Assembly: GCA_963082975.1 (NCBI GenBank)
Contig: OY720344.1
Coordinates: forward strand, 7,613,580-7,677,579
DNA length: 64,000 nucleotides
Direction of reading: 5' to 3'
From: Labia minor
Taxonomy: Eukaryota; Arthropoda; Insecta; Dermaptera; Spongiphoridae
Below, piece after piece: positions 44,796 through 55,935 of this stretch; within the stretch, counting starts at the first letter, position 1; every line of letters starts with the position of its first letter. The notes beneath the pieces were generated by a model. The model worked only from the letters and a program-made list of their open reading frames with translations, ran no database searches and was not told the DNA's origin. The position numbers were made by a program, and so were the translations under genes.

Positions 44796-45336
44796 GTTGG
44801 TTTAGGTTTCCATGAATGTTATTGTTATTATTACTATCAGATTTATCAGGGATATAATCACGTATTTTTGTGAGATTGTTTTCTCGACGTTTTGGCACCC
44901 ATTTTGGCGCCATTTTCAAGAGATTATTTAGGTGGGAATATTTTTTGGGATTCTGGGTCTTAGTCTGTGTGACCAAGGGTTAATATCGGGATTTTGGGTT
45001 GATAGGTTGGATGGTTTTGTACTCACTGCGTTGCTGTGGAGCTCCGAAGAATCCTGGGCAATCTTGACTCTGGAACGCAACAACGCAGTGAGTACAAAAC
45101 CACCCAACCTATCAACCCAAAATCCCGATATTAGCCCTTGGTGACACAGACTAAGAACCACAATCTCACAAAAATACGTGATTATATCCCTGATCAATCT
45201 GATATATATATACCTACACACACACAGACATTTTTCTCAACCTTTTGAAAATGATTCAGGAACCTTCAAAACGTAAAAAAACATCAAAATCTCCAAAATT
45301 TTCGTGATCGCAATACTAACTCTGTCGAGATACTAA
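44297..45336 (-). mobile_element. Family A Helentron/HINE-like element, copy A4, with palindrome inside
   Basis: Left end CTGGAGTGTCTCCACTCG then ACTATCTCG (subterminal repeat); right end CTAACTCTGTCGAGATACTA, an eroded form of the tip hairpin. The element is about 1040 bp against roughly 560-620 for other copies because a 370-bp palindrome sits in its CA/TA microsatellite. Core blocks (GAGCTACATTTCTCCAAAGT, CAAACCGTTTTTGCGTAATC, TTTTTCTCAACCTTTTGAAA) are colinear with A7. Confidence 0.75.
44833..45204. mobile_element. Foldback/Penelope-like palindrome inside A4
   Basis: Arms of about 125 bp are close to identical: AGGGATATAATCACGTATTT, TTGTGAGATTGT, GGGTTAATATCGGGATTTTG, GGTTGATAGGTTGG and TTTTGTACTCACTGCGTTG all recur inverted on the right, around a roughly 45-bp centre. 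The left arm alone carries about 76 extra bp (TCTCGACGTTTTGGCACCCA, TTTTGGCGCCATTTTCAAGA). Its minus strand reads TTGAAAATGGCGCC..GCCAAAACGTCGAGAA, a Penelope-like terminal motif. High arm identity suggests a recent origin. Confidence 0.75.
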
Positions 45337-45344
45337 AAAGATGA

Positions 45345-45700
45345 ATTCTGAATTGTTATAAGTTATATGGTGGGTGGATGTTGGTGTTCTCTTTTTAAGA
45401 GTTGAGTTTATCCTAAGTGGGTGGTTTCTAGTTGGTAGATGGTAAAGAGAGTTTACTTTTTTTTTCTTTTTTTTTACTTTTTTGTACCACTCCCAAGTTG
45501 ATACTCATTCAGATTGGAAGGTAATTTTTGATTCAGGCTTCGTCAAGCAAATGGAATTAACCACGAGACGAATCGCTTCAATGGATAACATATCACTTAA
45601 CAAACTCCTGTCGCTTTAAAAAAAAAAGTTCCATTTATTCCCTGTAAAGTGGGGGGAGGGGGAGGGAGAGAAATATTATCAAGTTAGAATGTTAATACAA
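45345..45700. other. Moderately complex unique segment
   Basis: GTGGGTGGATGTTGGTGTTC, CGTCAAGCAAATGGAATTAA, CCACGAGACGAATCGCTTCA and CAAACTCCTGTCGCTT. No frame or repeat match. Confidence 0.25.
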
Positions 45701-46185
45701 TTTAGTCTCTTTCAAAGAAATTCAATTCTATATACTATATACAAGTATATCTACTTTACCTACATATAAGTATAATACATTATTTTTTAGAAGAATAGAA
45801 AAACGAAATTTTTTTTTTTATTTAAATATATTTCACAAAAATATATATTATTATATGATTCAGGTGTATGAGATGGAAACATTTCCGAATATAAATCATT
45901 TTATTTGCCATTCAATGAGATTTATGAATATTATTTATATTCAATTATAAATACAATTGCTATATATATAATCTTTGATAATTCTTTAAAAAAAAAGTTA
46001 TATAAGTAAGTATATGCTACATATTGGAATGTGTATAATTAAAACAATTATAATTAAACAAATGAAAAAAATGAGGTTAATTAGAATAATAATACAAATA
46101 TTTGATTTTTATAAATAATAACTTATATTTATTATAAAGAAAGATGATGTAACTGTAATTCACAAAAATCAAAAAGAAAAAAAAA

Positions 46186-46640
46186 TCCGGAGTGTCTCCT
46201 CTCAACTATCTCGCAAATGTGAATTAGATAAATTAACATATATTATATTTAAATTAAATTGATTTTATTGAATTGAATTAATTAATTATTTAAAAAAAAA
46301 TTGCAGTATATTATTGTTATTCAATTAAATTAATTAATTATCATATATTAAATTTAAATTTATAAAACCTTTACCTTCATTTTTAAGTCAAAATTTACAA
46401 ATTTAAAAAATTAATTCCGGTACTTTCAGCGATTCAATCAAGCTGAAATTCTATATATAGCAGTTTTATACAATTTTTAATCATGTGAAAAACTATCAAA
46501 CATATATTTTTATTTTTACGGGCAGTTTAGAGGAAAAAACGAAAACGTGGTTGGCAATGAATGACCTTCTTTCAAATCAGCTACATTTCTCAAAAGTTGA
46601 AGGAAACTACGAATTTTGAATAATTCCTTGCGACGGATAG
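46186..46640 (-). mobile_element. Family A Helentron/HINE-like element, copy A5
   Basis: Left end CCGGAGTGTCTCCTCTCAAC then ACTATCTCGC. The usual GCGCCAACACGTGACGTGG block is replaced by AT-rich sequence. It continues with TTCCGGTACTTTCAGCGATT, ATAGCAGTTTTATACAATTT and CAAAAGTTGAAGGAAACTAC. It stops at about 46,640 with GCGACGGATAGTAAAAA, an eroded tip, lacking the microsatellite part. Confidence 0.65.
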
Positions 46641-46699
46641 TAAAAAATTAATCAAATTTGTTAAATAAATGTAATGTATTAATTTGCTTATTGTTAAAT

Positions 46700-47018
46700 G
46701 CATACCACGTCATTTATTGGCGCGTGAGATTTGCAGTGTTAAAAAATTAATTCCGATACTTTCAGCGATTCAATTAAGCTGCAATTCTATATCTATCAGT
46801 ATTATACAATTTTTAATCATGTGAAAAACTATGAAACATATATCTCTATTTTGACGGTCAGTCTAGAGGAAAAAAAAAATGAATACGCGTGTGGTAGGTA
46901 ATGGTCCTCTTCCAAATTTCTCAAAAGTTGATAGAAAATTACGAATTTTGAATAATGCCAGTGTACCAAATTTCATTATTCTAGCTTTTAAATCTTTTTT
47001 GCGTAATCCTGTTCACTA

Positions 47019-47049
<31 letters not shown>

Positions 47050-47105
47050 CACAGATATTTTCTCAACCTTAAAGAAAATAACTCAGGGGCCAACAGCCTC
47101 AAACA
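46700..47105 (-). mobile_element. Family A Helentron/HINE-like element, partial copy A5b
   Basis: It begins inside the element at CACGTCATTTATTGGCGCGT and runs in order through ATTCCGATACTTTCAGCGAT, AATTTTTAATCATGTGAAAA, a long CA run (47,017-47,046) and TTTTCTCAACCTTAAAGAAA. Neither terminal repeat remains. It lies directly behind A5 in the same orientation, so the pair could be a tandem arrangement. Confidence 0.65.
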
Positions 47106-47690
47106 AAAAAAAAAACAAAAAAAAAATTAATAAAATAACACACACTATTATTTTTACATTAGTATAACAATATAGGTAGGGGAAAACTCACTAAGAGTAA
47201 GAATAATCGCGCGATGTTAATTTTAATCAAAATTATAAAAATATATATTCATTTAAAAACAAATTAAAATTATCATATATAAAACTAATCAGAAACATAT
47301 TTATATGTTTAAATATATTATATTAATATTATTATATACAAATTTACAAATAGTAATAGTAATCTTGTGTCTATTTTTCTCAAATTTATATATTATTGGT
47401 AATCCTATCAAAATTTTTTATGGTTATTAATTTTTTCACGATATTCTGTCATTATATTCTTATATAATTCAGTTAAATTATTTATATTTTCATAGCAATA
47501 TACATAAATATATGGCATATACTTCTAAAATATTCATTTAGAAAAATTATATTTCTATTATAAAAATGATTAATGATGAAAAATAATATTTTAAGAATGA
47601 TACAGAAACTGATGAGATTATTATTATATATAAATACCTACAAGTATATAGATATATTTACAATTTATTGTATGAAATATAAGATGAAGA
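47106..47690. other. AT-rich stretch, no recognisable feature
   Basis: A-runs, TA-rich sequence and a short complex piece AAACTCACTAAGAGTAAGAA near 47,185. Nothing else seen. Confidence 0.5.
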
Positions 47691-47691
47691 A

Positions 47692-47730
<39 letters not shown>
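47691..47730. repeat. (ATT)n microsatellite
   Basis: Uninterrupted trinucleotide run of about 13 units. Confidence 0.93.
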
Positions 47731-47809
47731 GAATGTTGAATGATAAAATCTGAGTTGGTAATTTGTTTGTCCCATAATACAATCTCTTTTTTGTTGTTGA
47801 TTGGATTTA

Positions 47810-48200
47810 ATGAAGATACGTGCAAATGTATGGTAAGAGGAATGAGTATAGAAGATGGGTAAGGGAAGTAGGGTTGCAAATTAAGGGCGTCTCGCGTAAG
47901 AAGCATCAAGGGAATGGAATGAGCGAGGGAGGGAGGGGTTAAGGAAGGAAACGAGCCAAGGGCACATGAATGGGAAGCGCACGAGGGAGGCATGAATGAA
48001 TTGGCTGCTGGAATTAGAAGTAAGGAGGAGCGACAAAGACAGAGATAATTGGTGTTTCTGGGCCAAAAACCTGTTGCTCAAGAAACAAATGAGCGCATAA
48101 AGGGAACCAAACCAAAGCAAGCAGCCTTTTCGACAACCAATTAATTAACATATACACCCTTTCACATTCTCTTTCATCCCCATCACCAATTAATTCTAGA
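47810..48200. other. GC-richer unique island
   Basis: AGGGCGTCTCGCGTAAGAAG, GGGAAGCGCACGAGGGAGGC, TTTCTGGGCCAAAAACCTGT and CGCATAAAGGGAACCAAACC. Three overlapping minus-strand frames of 63-88 codons have no known domain and read as Ser/Leu/Pro-rich text. Candidate conserved non-coding or unrecognised exon. Confidence 0.3.
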
Positions 48201-48279
48201 ATCAAATTTCATTGAATCTTACATAATTATTTCATTTTGTCAACATCATTTATTGTCATTTATAATAGAATAGGTAGTA

Positions 48280-48645
48280 CCTGTGGTTCACAGTACTTTA
48301 AAAAAAAACATTCTTTAAGAACAATGAATATTTAAGATTAAGATTATTATTTAAAATAAATATACGACAAAATATATAAAACAATTTCCAATGATTTAAA
48401 AGAACATAAATTAAAAAAAAAATAGTCATAAAACATACAGTCTTTAAACGTGCGTGTTAATGCCCTGAAAGACGAAAAAGTATGGTCTATGGATATAATA
48501 TAATATATAATTTGTAATTTGATTAGAAAATATTATTAAAATAAATATTTTTAATTTTATTTTATTTATAATATTTTGTATTAAAGGAAGCGCTGTCCGG
48601 GCGTTTACCATTGAACTATACTATAGATTTCAGTTTAGCTAAATG
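48280..48645. mobile_element. Family E repeat with tRNA-like end (E3)
   Basis: The left end is the palindrome AGTACCtGTGgttCACaGTACT. The middle repeats AATATTTTTAATTTTATTTT and GGAAGCGCTGTCCGG, shared with E1. On the minus strand TATAGTTCAATGGTAAACGC resembles a tRNA D-arm/A box. A tRNA-like end joined to a family E body may reflect a SINE head or chance joining. Confidence 0.5.
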
Positions 48646-48736
48646 ATTGCTTTAGAATTTTTTTGACTTTATATAATGAAATTTATATAATATTTTGCTT
48701 TATTATTAAAATAAAATTATTATATATCATCTATAT

Positions 48737-49112
48737 CAGTGTTTCCCAAACTTTTTTGACCGCGACCCGGTTCGAGGCATTTAAATTTGTCGCGACACAC
48801 TTCATAAAAAAAAAAACATTTATTTAGAACACAAATTTTATTTTTCAATCAAAATCAAGTTGTTTATTTCATACACAAAAATTGCAAAATAATTATATAT
48901 AAAAAAAAAAATAAATAAAAGTAATTAAAAAATTAATAATTTTCAAATTGTTTATTTTATACAAAAAATGACAAAATAATTATAAAAGAAAAATAGAAGT
49001 AATTTTGTGTTTCTAATGTTGTAAAAAAATAATAAGAATTTCTAAAATTTTTTCGCGACCCGGTAAAATTTTTCTGCAACCCGGTAACCGGGAAACACTT
49101 TGGAAAACACTG
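48737..49112. mobile_element. hAT-type MITE, 376 bp, with 8-bp TSD
   Basis: Tips CAGTGTTTCCCAAACTTTTT and, inverted, CAGTGTTTTCCAAAGTGTTT; perfect flanking ATCTATAT at 48,729-48,736 and 49,113-49,120. Subterminal CGCGACCCGG blocks lie near both ends. The interior is A/T-rich, with TTGTTTATTTCATACACAAA-like sequence occurring twice. Non-coding. A related single end lies at 16,036. Confidence 0.88.
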
Positions 49113-49333
49113 ATCTATATAATAAATCTTTAAAATAATAGTTTATTTTGCAAGAGTATATTCCAAAATAAGTTGAAACACTCTTCATAAGTGTTCTAAA
49201 CCAATAAATGACAACATACAATCGTATTTTATATATTTATTTAAAAATGTATAAATTTAATTCTTTATTTTTCTTAAGCAAACAATTCAAATTCTTCTTT
49301 AATACTTTTCTTTATTAAATATCTATTTATCTA

Positions 49334-49335
<2 letters not shown>

Positions 49336-49378
<43 letters not shown>
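49336..49378. repeat. (AT)n microsatellite
   Basis: Uninterrupted run of about 21 TA units. Confidence 0.95.
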
Positions 49379-49382
<4 letters not shown>

Positions 49383-50195
49383 GTTTTAAAAAAAATATTT
49401 CAAATATGAATTTTTAAGTTAAGACTCGAGCTTTGGAAACAATTTAAATGAGAAGGAATAAATATACCTAAACTAAAAATTTTAAGATCATATTCAAAAA
49501 TATGACAATAAAAATATTAAAATAAAGAAAAAAGTGGAAAAAATTATAAAAGAAAAAAAAATATTTATTCGAAATCAATTCAAATTAAATGATAGATAAA
49601 ATGAATTTTCAAATGATTTATAAAAGTAATTAAAGATTTGAGAGATGCGAATTCAAAATTTTATTAAATTAGAAATAAATTTAAAATGTTTGTTTTTTTT
49701 TCTCTTTTAGTTATTATTTTCTATTAAATACTATATAAACAAGAAATTGTAAAATTTGTTATTGTTATTTATATTTTGAAAAAAAAAAGATAAATAATTA
49801 TAATTAAAATTTATTTTTTTTTATTGAATACTACTACTACTCATTCATTTCACTGATGATTTTTCATAGATGGTTAAGCTATTTTACATAGGTAGTTTCC
49901 TTTTAACCTCATTCACTACTCCTTTAAAAAAAAATTTTTTTTTTAAATTTTATATTATATTTTCATTTTAAAATTGATAAATGTTTTCATTTTATTATAT
50001 ATATATATATATATATATATACTTATATATTCCTTGATACCCCTTTCTTTGACTCACTTTACAATGAATAAACCAAGATAATAAAAATAATAATAATAAT
50101 AATAAAAATAAACGTCAATAGTAATATTTCAAAATTCCATTTTGAATATTTAATATCGCACAAGGCATACAATTGATAGATTCCTTCACTAACCT
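49379..50195. other. AT-rich stretch, no recognisable feature
   Basis: Homopolymers, a TA run (about 50,000-50,021) and AAT repeats near 50,085-50,108. No gene. Confidence 0.5.
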
Positions 50196-50199
50196 CTAA

Positions 50200-50228
50200 T
50201 GTATGTGTGTGTGTGTGTGTGTGTGTGT
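50200..50228. repeat. (GT)n microsatellite
   Basis: Uninterrupted GT dinucleotide run of about 14 units. Confidence 0.93.
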
Positions 50229-50239
50229 ATTATAATCTA

Positions 50240-50480
50240 GAATGCTGATAAATTTCCAACCAGACTCAGGTTGACTTTGCATAAATTGTGAATTGGCTTT
50301 TCTATTCTCGAAGCCACTTTCCTCATTGGAGCATGCATGTTTGGGGAGTGGCGTTTCGCGTATCGATTGTGGCCCGTGTGTATATGTTGCAAAATAAAAT
50401 AAGCAAACGAAAGGAAAGAAAGAGAATGGATGATGATAGGAGAGAAAAAAAAGGAAAGAGAAGTAAAAAAGTAGTAGGAA
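50240..50480. other. GC-richer unique island
   Basis: CCAACCAGACTCAGGTTGAC, CCTCATTGGAGCATGCATGT, GGGGAGTGGCGTTTCGCGTA and TCGATTGTGGCCCGTGTGTA. A 93-codon plus-strand frame begins MNWLFYSRSHFPHWSMHVWG and becomes Lys/Arg simple sequence. No domain. Confidence 0.28.
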
Positions 50481-52060
50481 TAGTAAGAAAAAAAGAACGC
50501 TCCTTAAAGGTAAGAAACGTTTCTCTCTCTCTCTCTATCTTTCTCGTTCTAAAATATATATATATATAGGAGTGTATGTTTCCTTTTTAGGAATATTTTA
50601 TGTAAATGTGTTCTAAAGGCGAAATTCGGATGTTGAATTTTCGATTTTATTCTCTCTCTTTCTCTATGCCATTTGAAACTTGATCTCAATCCTCAACAAA
50701 ATTATTATTATTATTATTATTATTAAGAATGAAGAGAATAAAAAAGGAAAAGTAAAAGAAGAGGGTGGTAAAATAAATTTGTCACTTCATTTCCAATTTA
50801 ATTTCTAAAAATGTTAAAATAATTTATAGATATTATATAAATGAGATTTTTCATAAATGGAAACACATGAATTTAATTATTCCAAACACTATCTAAATTA
50901 ATTTCTCGATAGTATATTAGTTTGATCAATGCCGATTTCAATTAATTAATTCACAAGAAAAGAATACAATTTTGAAATAATTTTCACTAATTAATATATA
51001 TATATATCTCGAACAGTTAAGATATAAATTGGAGTTAGTGCATACATTAACTAGTAGATGCATGCTCTCACTTAGATACATTATTTCAAATGATACATAC
51101 TTAGTTATTACATCCATTAGCAGTTAGTTATTAATACTTTAACTAATCAAGAATAGATGGTATAGGATATACAAACTTTTGGAAACATTCATAAAAATAT
51201 TTGTGTATACTTTCACTGATTTAATAGTTAAAGTATACTTTAGCTAGTGAGTGTAGTCACTCATATGCAATTTGTACTTTAACTGTAACATATATCTATA
51301 TATAGAGAGATAAATTTACATGATTCAATATGAAAATATTTGGACATATTTATACATTTCAGTATAAAATCTAATAGAGTATTAATTATTCTACATGAGT
51401 ACTTCTCTTATGTCATGGGATAATTTACTCCATTTTTTAATAATTAATATCTAATTATTTAAATCACATATATGTACATTTTATTCGATATTTTGTTTTT
51501 AAAATAAAACAAAACTACCAGAATATAATATTATTTTATAAATTAAAAAAAAAAATCATGCAATAAGTTAAGATTTCTATTTGTAACTGGACTTCTCAAT
51601 AATTGAATTCAAGAAAATGATAGGTAAAAAAAAAAAAAATTGCAAAACAAATGTGAAATACATTTTCATGAGAAGTAATGAAAGAAATATGGTCATCATC
51701 AATCCAACATTACATCGAATTAATAAATAATTTATAAGGTCAGAACATATTTAGCGGCAAAACATTATAAATGTGCAAATTCACACAAGTCTATATATGT
51801 ATGTAAACTTGAAACAACATCCTTCGCGTATTTATGTATAGAAAAACAGTTGTTGTCAACCAACTCGTCAAATATACTAATAATAGTAATAATAATAATA
51901 ATACTATTCCTGGATATAAAAACTTATTAGAACATTGATTCAATGTGTATTTTATTAACATTTACTTAACTCTAGTTATGTATTTTTTTTTATTTATTAA
52001 AAGTCTTTAGAATGATTAAGTGCAAAGTTTGAGTGACAAAAAAAAAAAAAAACATGTTGG
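50481..52060. other. AT-rich region without identified features
   Basis: Short repeats of AACTAGT / TTAGTTA type at 51,030-51,290 (ACATTAACTAGTAGATGCAT, TACATCCATTAGCAGTTAGT, AGTTAAAGTATACTTTAGCT), an (ATT)n run near 50,699-50,724, and otherwise A/T-rich. No coding signal. Confidence 0.4.
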
Positions 52061-52270
52061 TTGAAAATGTATGCTCATTGTATACTAAAAACGGTGTTTC
52101 CGGTTATTAGGATCACTTCGTTAATTAGCGAGACAGTCTCTTGAGATCAACGAAAAACAAGCAATAACGAGATCTCGATATCTTGTTTATTGATTAGAAG
52201 AAACGCATCGAAACGTGAACAATTAAAATATTACACATAGAACACATTCATTGAGAAAATACATCCTCTC
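52060..52270. repeat. Complex unique segment, possible retroelement end
   Basis: GTGTTTCCGGTTATTAGGAT, AATTAGCGAGACAGTCTCTT, CGAGATCTCGATATCTTGTT and ACGCATCGAAACGTGAACAA stand out by GC and complexity. The minus strand contains CAATAAA, a polyadenylation signal. CATCGAAACGTG recalls Penelope-like ends. No partner sequence in the window; tentative. Confidence 0.25.
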
Positions 52271-52794
52271 TTATTACATTATTATTAAAAAAAAATAAAA
52301 TAACACGCCATTTTGATTTTGGAATATTCTATTTTAAAGATTTTTTGTTTATTATTTTTTAATTAAACACAATTCTGAAATAATTTCAATATTTATTATT
52401 ATTATTATTATTATTTGAATTTTAGTACTTTCTTTTTATGCTAGATAAATTTTATTATTCTATGGTGATGTTTGTTAATTCACACTGATTAATTATTTTA
52501 GATTTTGTTTTATTAATATAATTATTATTATTATCTAGTATTTTGTCATATATTTACAAATTTTATATTGTAACATATAATTATTTTATATTATTAAGAT
52601 ATCGGTTTTGTTACATTTTTAAATAAAAAACTAACTAAAGAAAAGAACCTTATATAAAAAAAAATATAAAATAATTATTTTCATTTAACTCTAATATTTG
52701 TGTTGGTGCATAACCTTATTAATTTTAATTAGTAAATTTGAATTTGTTTTATTTCATAACTAGAGTTGAGGTCTTCATACAATAAATAAATGGT

Positions 52795-53338
52795 AATTAT
52801 TTACAAAACGGGAATTACCAGGTTTTGGATGAAACTTTACCTGTGGATTCCTTGTTTAATTCGAAAGCAACTTTTCCTATAAAATTTTTCCCGGTCTCTT
52901 CTAGTTTACGAGATAAACATTATTAAATTTTGCATATAATTAACCCATTAACTTTTAGTTTGACAGCCATATTAATAATTATTTTATGAATTTAGTCTCA
53001 AGAATTATTCACTTATTCACCAATTTTCGTTTTTTTTTCAGTTCGGTTTGGGTATAGAAAAATTATTTAACAAATTATTTTTTTAATTTTCATATATTCA
53101 AAGTGAACTGAAAAAAAAAACTACAGAAAATTAGTGGTGCCCTCTGCTGGTCAAATTAATAAAACATGGTATCTAAGTAGAATATAAATGGATTTATATG
53201 CAAATTTTAATAATATTTATCTCGTGAACTAGAAGAGACCGGGAAAAATTTTATAGGAAAAGTTGCTTTCGAATTAACCATGAATCCACTGGTAAAGTTT
53301 CATCCAAATACCTGGAGATTCTCGTTTTGTAAATAATT
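52795..53338. mobile_element. Family C foldback element (C2)
   Basis: Outer arms of about 150 bp: AATTATTTACAAAAC, GATGAAACTTTACCTGTGGA, GAAAGCAACTTTTCCTATAA, TTTTCCCGGTCTCTTCTAGT and TTATTAAATTTTGCATATAA are all mirrored on the right. An inner inverted pair (TTTTCAGTTCGG / AACTGAAAAAAAAAAC) sits at 53,020-53,135. The central right side has GTGGTGCCCTCTGCTGGTC. The half copy at 985-1140 belongs to the same family. Non-coding. Confidence 0.8.
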
Positions 53339-54370
53339 CAAAAATAAACATTATAATTAATTTATGACACTTTTCAAAGTAATTTAAATTATTAAAAACT
53401 ATTATATATATATTATATATTATTTTTCAGAATATCTATTCATAATATTAAATAATATATTTATCTATCAGATGATGATACATAATCATAAAGTTAAGTA
53501 ACAAGGAAAGGTTCAAATATTCTTATTTAATTCAATATTCTTAAATATAATTAAACTTTATAATACAAAAAATAAAGAAATCTTATATTGTATTTATTAA
53601 TATACTAATTGTAAGTAAAATGGTGGAAACTTTTTTATAATACATACCTAGGTAGGAACTTTAAATAATTTAAAAATTACAAATTTTTATTTAATAATTT
53701 TCAATATTCATTGATCGATTAAAGTACAAATTGAATTTGTCAGCACAAATTTATTATATAATAACATTGATTTACACAGCTCCTTTATTTCATAATTTAT
53801 CATTGCTATAAATCAGATGTCGTTAAAAATCTTGTGAGATTCAAATGTTATGAGATTTTCATTCAAAAACTGATCAAATTTATGTTGACATAAGCTTTAC
53901 CTGCTGTTCTTGACATATGTTCAAGATTTCCTTCCGGTTACTAGCATACTCGATTTATAAAAGATAAGATGCGAAATTGAAACCCTTTCCCTTTTTTTTG
54001 GGAAAGTCTATCCAGTTTTACTTTTCTTTTTCAACATATGTTGATACGAGTAAGGGTGAGTGAGAAATTTTCATTGGCTTCCCCAATTAATTCATTAAGT
54101 AGTAGTCACTCGTATCTATCATCTTTCAAGAAAAAAAAAATAAAGTTTTCATAAAAATACTTAACTATTTATTTTTTTTTATTAAAAAAACAAATAACAA
54201 ATATAAAATATATTTTAAATTTATATTTTCTTTTTAAATAAAAATATTTAACTATGTATATAATTAATTGCAAAGTGATACATAAAAATATTTTGTATTG
54301 TATAATAAAAGGGTTAATTTGAACAAGAATGATGTATACTGGATTTTATTTTTTATAAAGTCAGGTCATA
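53339..54370. other. AT-rich stretch, one complex segment
   Basis: 53,900-54,120 is more complex (ACTCGATTTATAAAAGATAA, GAAACCCTTTCCCTTTTTTT, CATATGTTGATACGAGTAAG). No frame or repeat match. Confidence 0.4.
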
Positions 54371-54384
54371 ACTACGTAACGATT

Positions 54385-54486
54385 CAAGTTTAAATTTAAA
54401 TTAAATTTAATTAATTATAAATTAAAATTAATAAATAATATTTATTAAACCAGCGCGTGACTGGATCTTTGTTGATGACACCGGTA
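54385..54486 (-). mobile_element. Family A fragment preceding A6
   Basis: AATTAATAAATAATATTTAT, ACCAGCGCGTGACTGGATCT and TTGTTGATGACACC match the distal block of family A in the same orientation as the adjoining A6, which begins 3 bp later. It is a truncated copy or a tandem remnant. Confidence 0.6.
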
Positions 54487-54489
54487 AAT

Positions 54490-55041
54490 CTGGAGTGTCT
54501 CCTCTCAACTTTCTCGAAAATGTGAATTACTTATATTTAAATTAAATTGAATTGTTGAATTGAAAATAAATTAAATTTACAGTATAGTATTGTTATTCAA
54601 TTAAATTAATTAATTATCATAAATTAAATTTAAAAAATTAATTCCGGTACTTTCAGCGATTTAATCAAGCTGAAATTCTATATATAGCAGTTTTATACAA
54701 TTTTTAATCATGTGAAAAACTATCAAACGTACCTATATCTTTATTTATACGGTCACTTTAGAGGGAAAAAAAATGAAAACGTGGTAGGTAACGACCCACT
54801 TCAGGATGAGCTACATTTCTCAAAAGTTGATAAAAAACTATGAATTTTGAATAATGTCCGTGTACCAAATTTCATTAATCTAGCTCAAACTATTTTTGCG
54901 AAATCTTGTCTGCATGACACATACAGACATTTTTCTCCACCTTGGTGAAAATGACTCAGGGACCTTCAAAACCTATAAAAACATCAAAATCTCGACATCA
55001 AAAATTTTCGTTATCGCAATACTATCTTTGGCGAGATAGTA
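54490..55041 (-). mobile_element. Family A Helentron/HINE-like element, copy A6
   Basis: Left end CTGGAGTGTCTCCTCTCAAC; right tip CTATCTTTGGCGAGATAGT. As in A5, the GCGCCAACACGTG block is missing and replaced by GTATAGTATTGTTATTCAAT-type sequence, so A5 and A6 form a sub-family. The core retains ATCAAGCTGAAATTCTATAT and GAGCTACATTTCTCAAAAGT. Confidence 0.75.
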
Positions 55042-55299
55042 AAAATAAGAGAAAGTTTATCTATAAAATAATTATTATATTGTTTTTATTATAATACAAA
55101 TACTATAAGAAAAGAATAATTTTCTTAATATATCGAATAAATAAATAAATAAAAAATATTAAAACATAAAAAAAAAATAAATTTTCAATGAGAACAGGAA
55201 GAATGTTAGTTTGTTTATATATCTTGTCCATTTTCGAAGAGTTTTAAATTTTTCTTTAACCACAATTTCAAATTTTTTTTTTGAATTTTATATTACAAC

Positions 55300-55450
55300 T
55301 CCGTTAATCCAAATAAACGGTGAAACTGGTGACCCATAGAATAGTTATCGACTAATATGAAGAAATTAGCCCTCAGGTGGACTGTTGGTCACAATTACCG
55401 CCCTGGTAAACCTTTAGAATGGTAATTACCATTGAAAGCAGAATGTGTGT
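55300..55450. other. Complex unique segment
   Basis: ACTCCGTTAATCCAAATAAA, AACTGGTGACCCATAGAATA, AGCCCTCAGGTGGACTGTTG and ATTACCGCCCTGGTAAACCT. No ORF. Possibly conserved non-coding DNA. Confidence 0.28.
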
Positions 55451-55930
55451 GTGTGTGTGTGTGTTCAATTCAAATCAAGCAGATGTTACGAGTTAAGTAA
55501 GAAAGGATAAAGAAAATGGGCGTTGATCATCATCATCATCAACATCACAAAACCATTTTTTTTTTTTTACTTTTTCTTCTTTCACTCATCTCTTTTCCCC
55601 TCCTAACATAAAAATTCAACTATTTATGAATTATTAGAATTCCAAACCATTGAATCTATTCATAATGATAATCAAGTGAAATTAATCATCATTTGTAAAT
55701 ATCAATTCTCATTCATTTTTTTTCTTCTATTTCTAAATTCCTATTCATTAACGCATATCAAACTACAAAAATAAAATATTTATATCAAATTAAATATTAA
55801 ATTAAATTAAATTTTTCTTTTGGTACAATATAATTATTACAAACATTTATTATAATTTAAGTTAAATAAAAGTTTAAAAATTATTATAATAAATGAATAT
55901 TATACGAATATATAGAAATATATAGTTATA
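55451..55930. other. AT-rich stretch with GT run
   Basis: (GT)n at about 55,446-55,465 and CATCATCATCATC near 55,528; otherwise A/T-rich with no feature. Confidence 0.5.
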
Positions 55931-55935
55931 AAAAT

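Noticed and set aside
44737-45221. Frames of 70-97 codons on both strands with the shared text GLISGFWVDRL
   Set aside because: The shared text arises because the DNA is a near-perfect palindrome; each strand encodes the same words. No protein family fits.
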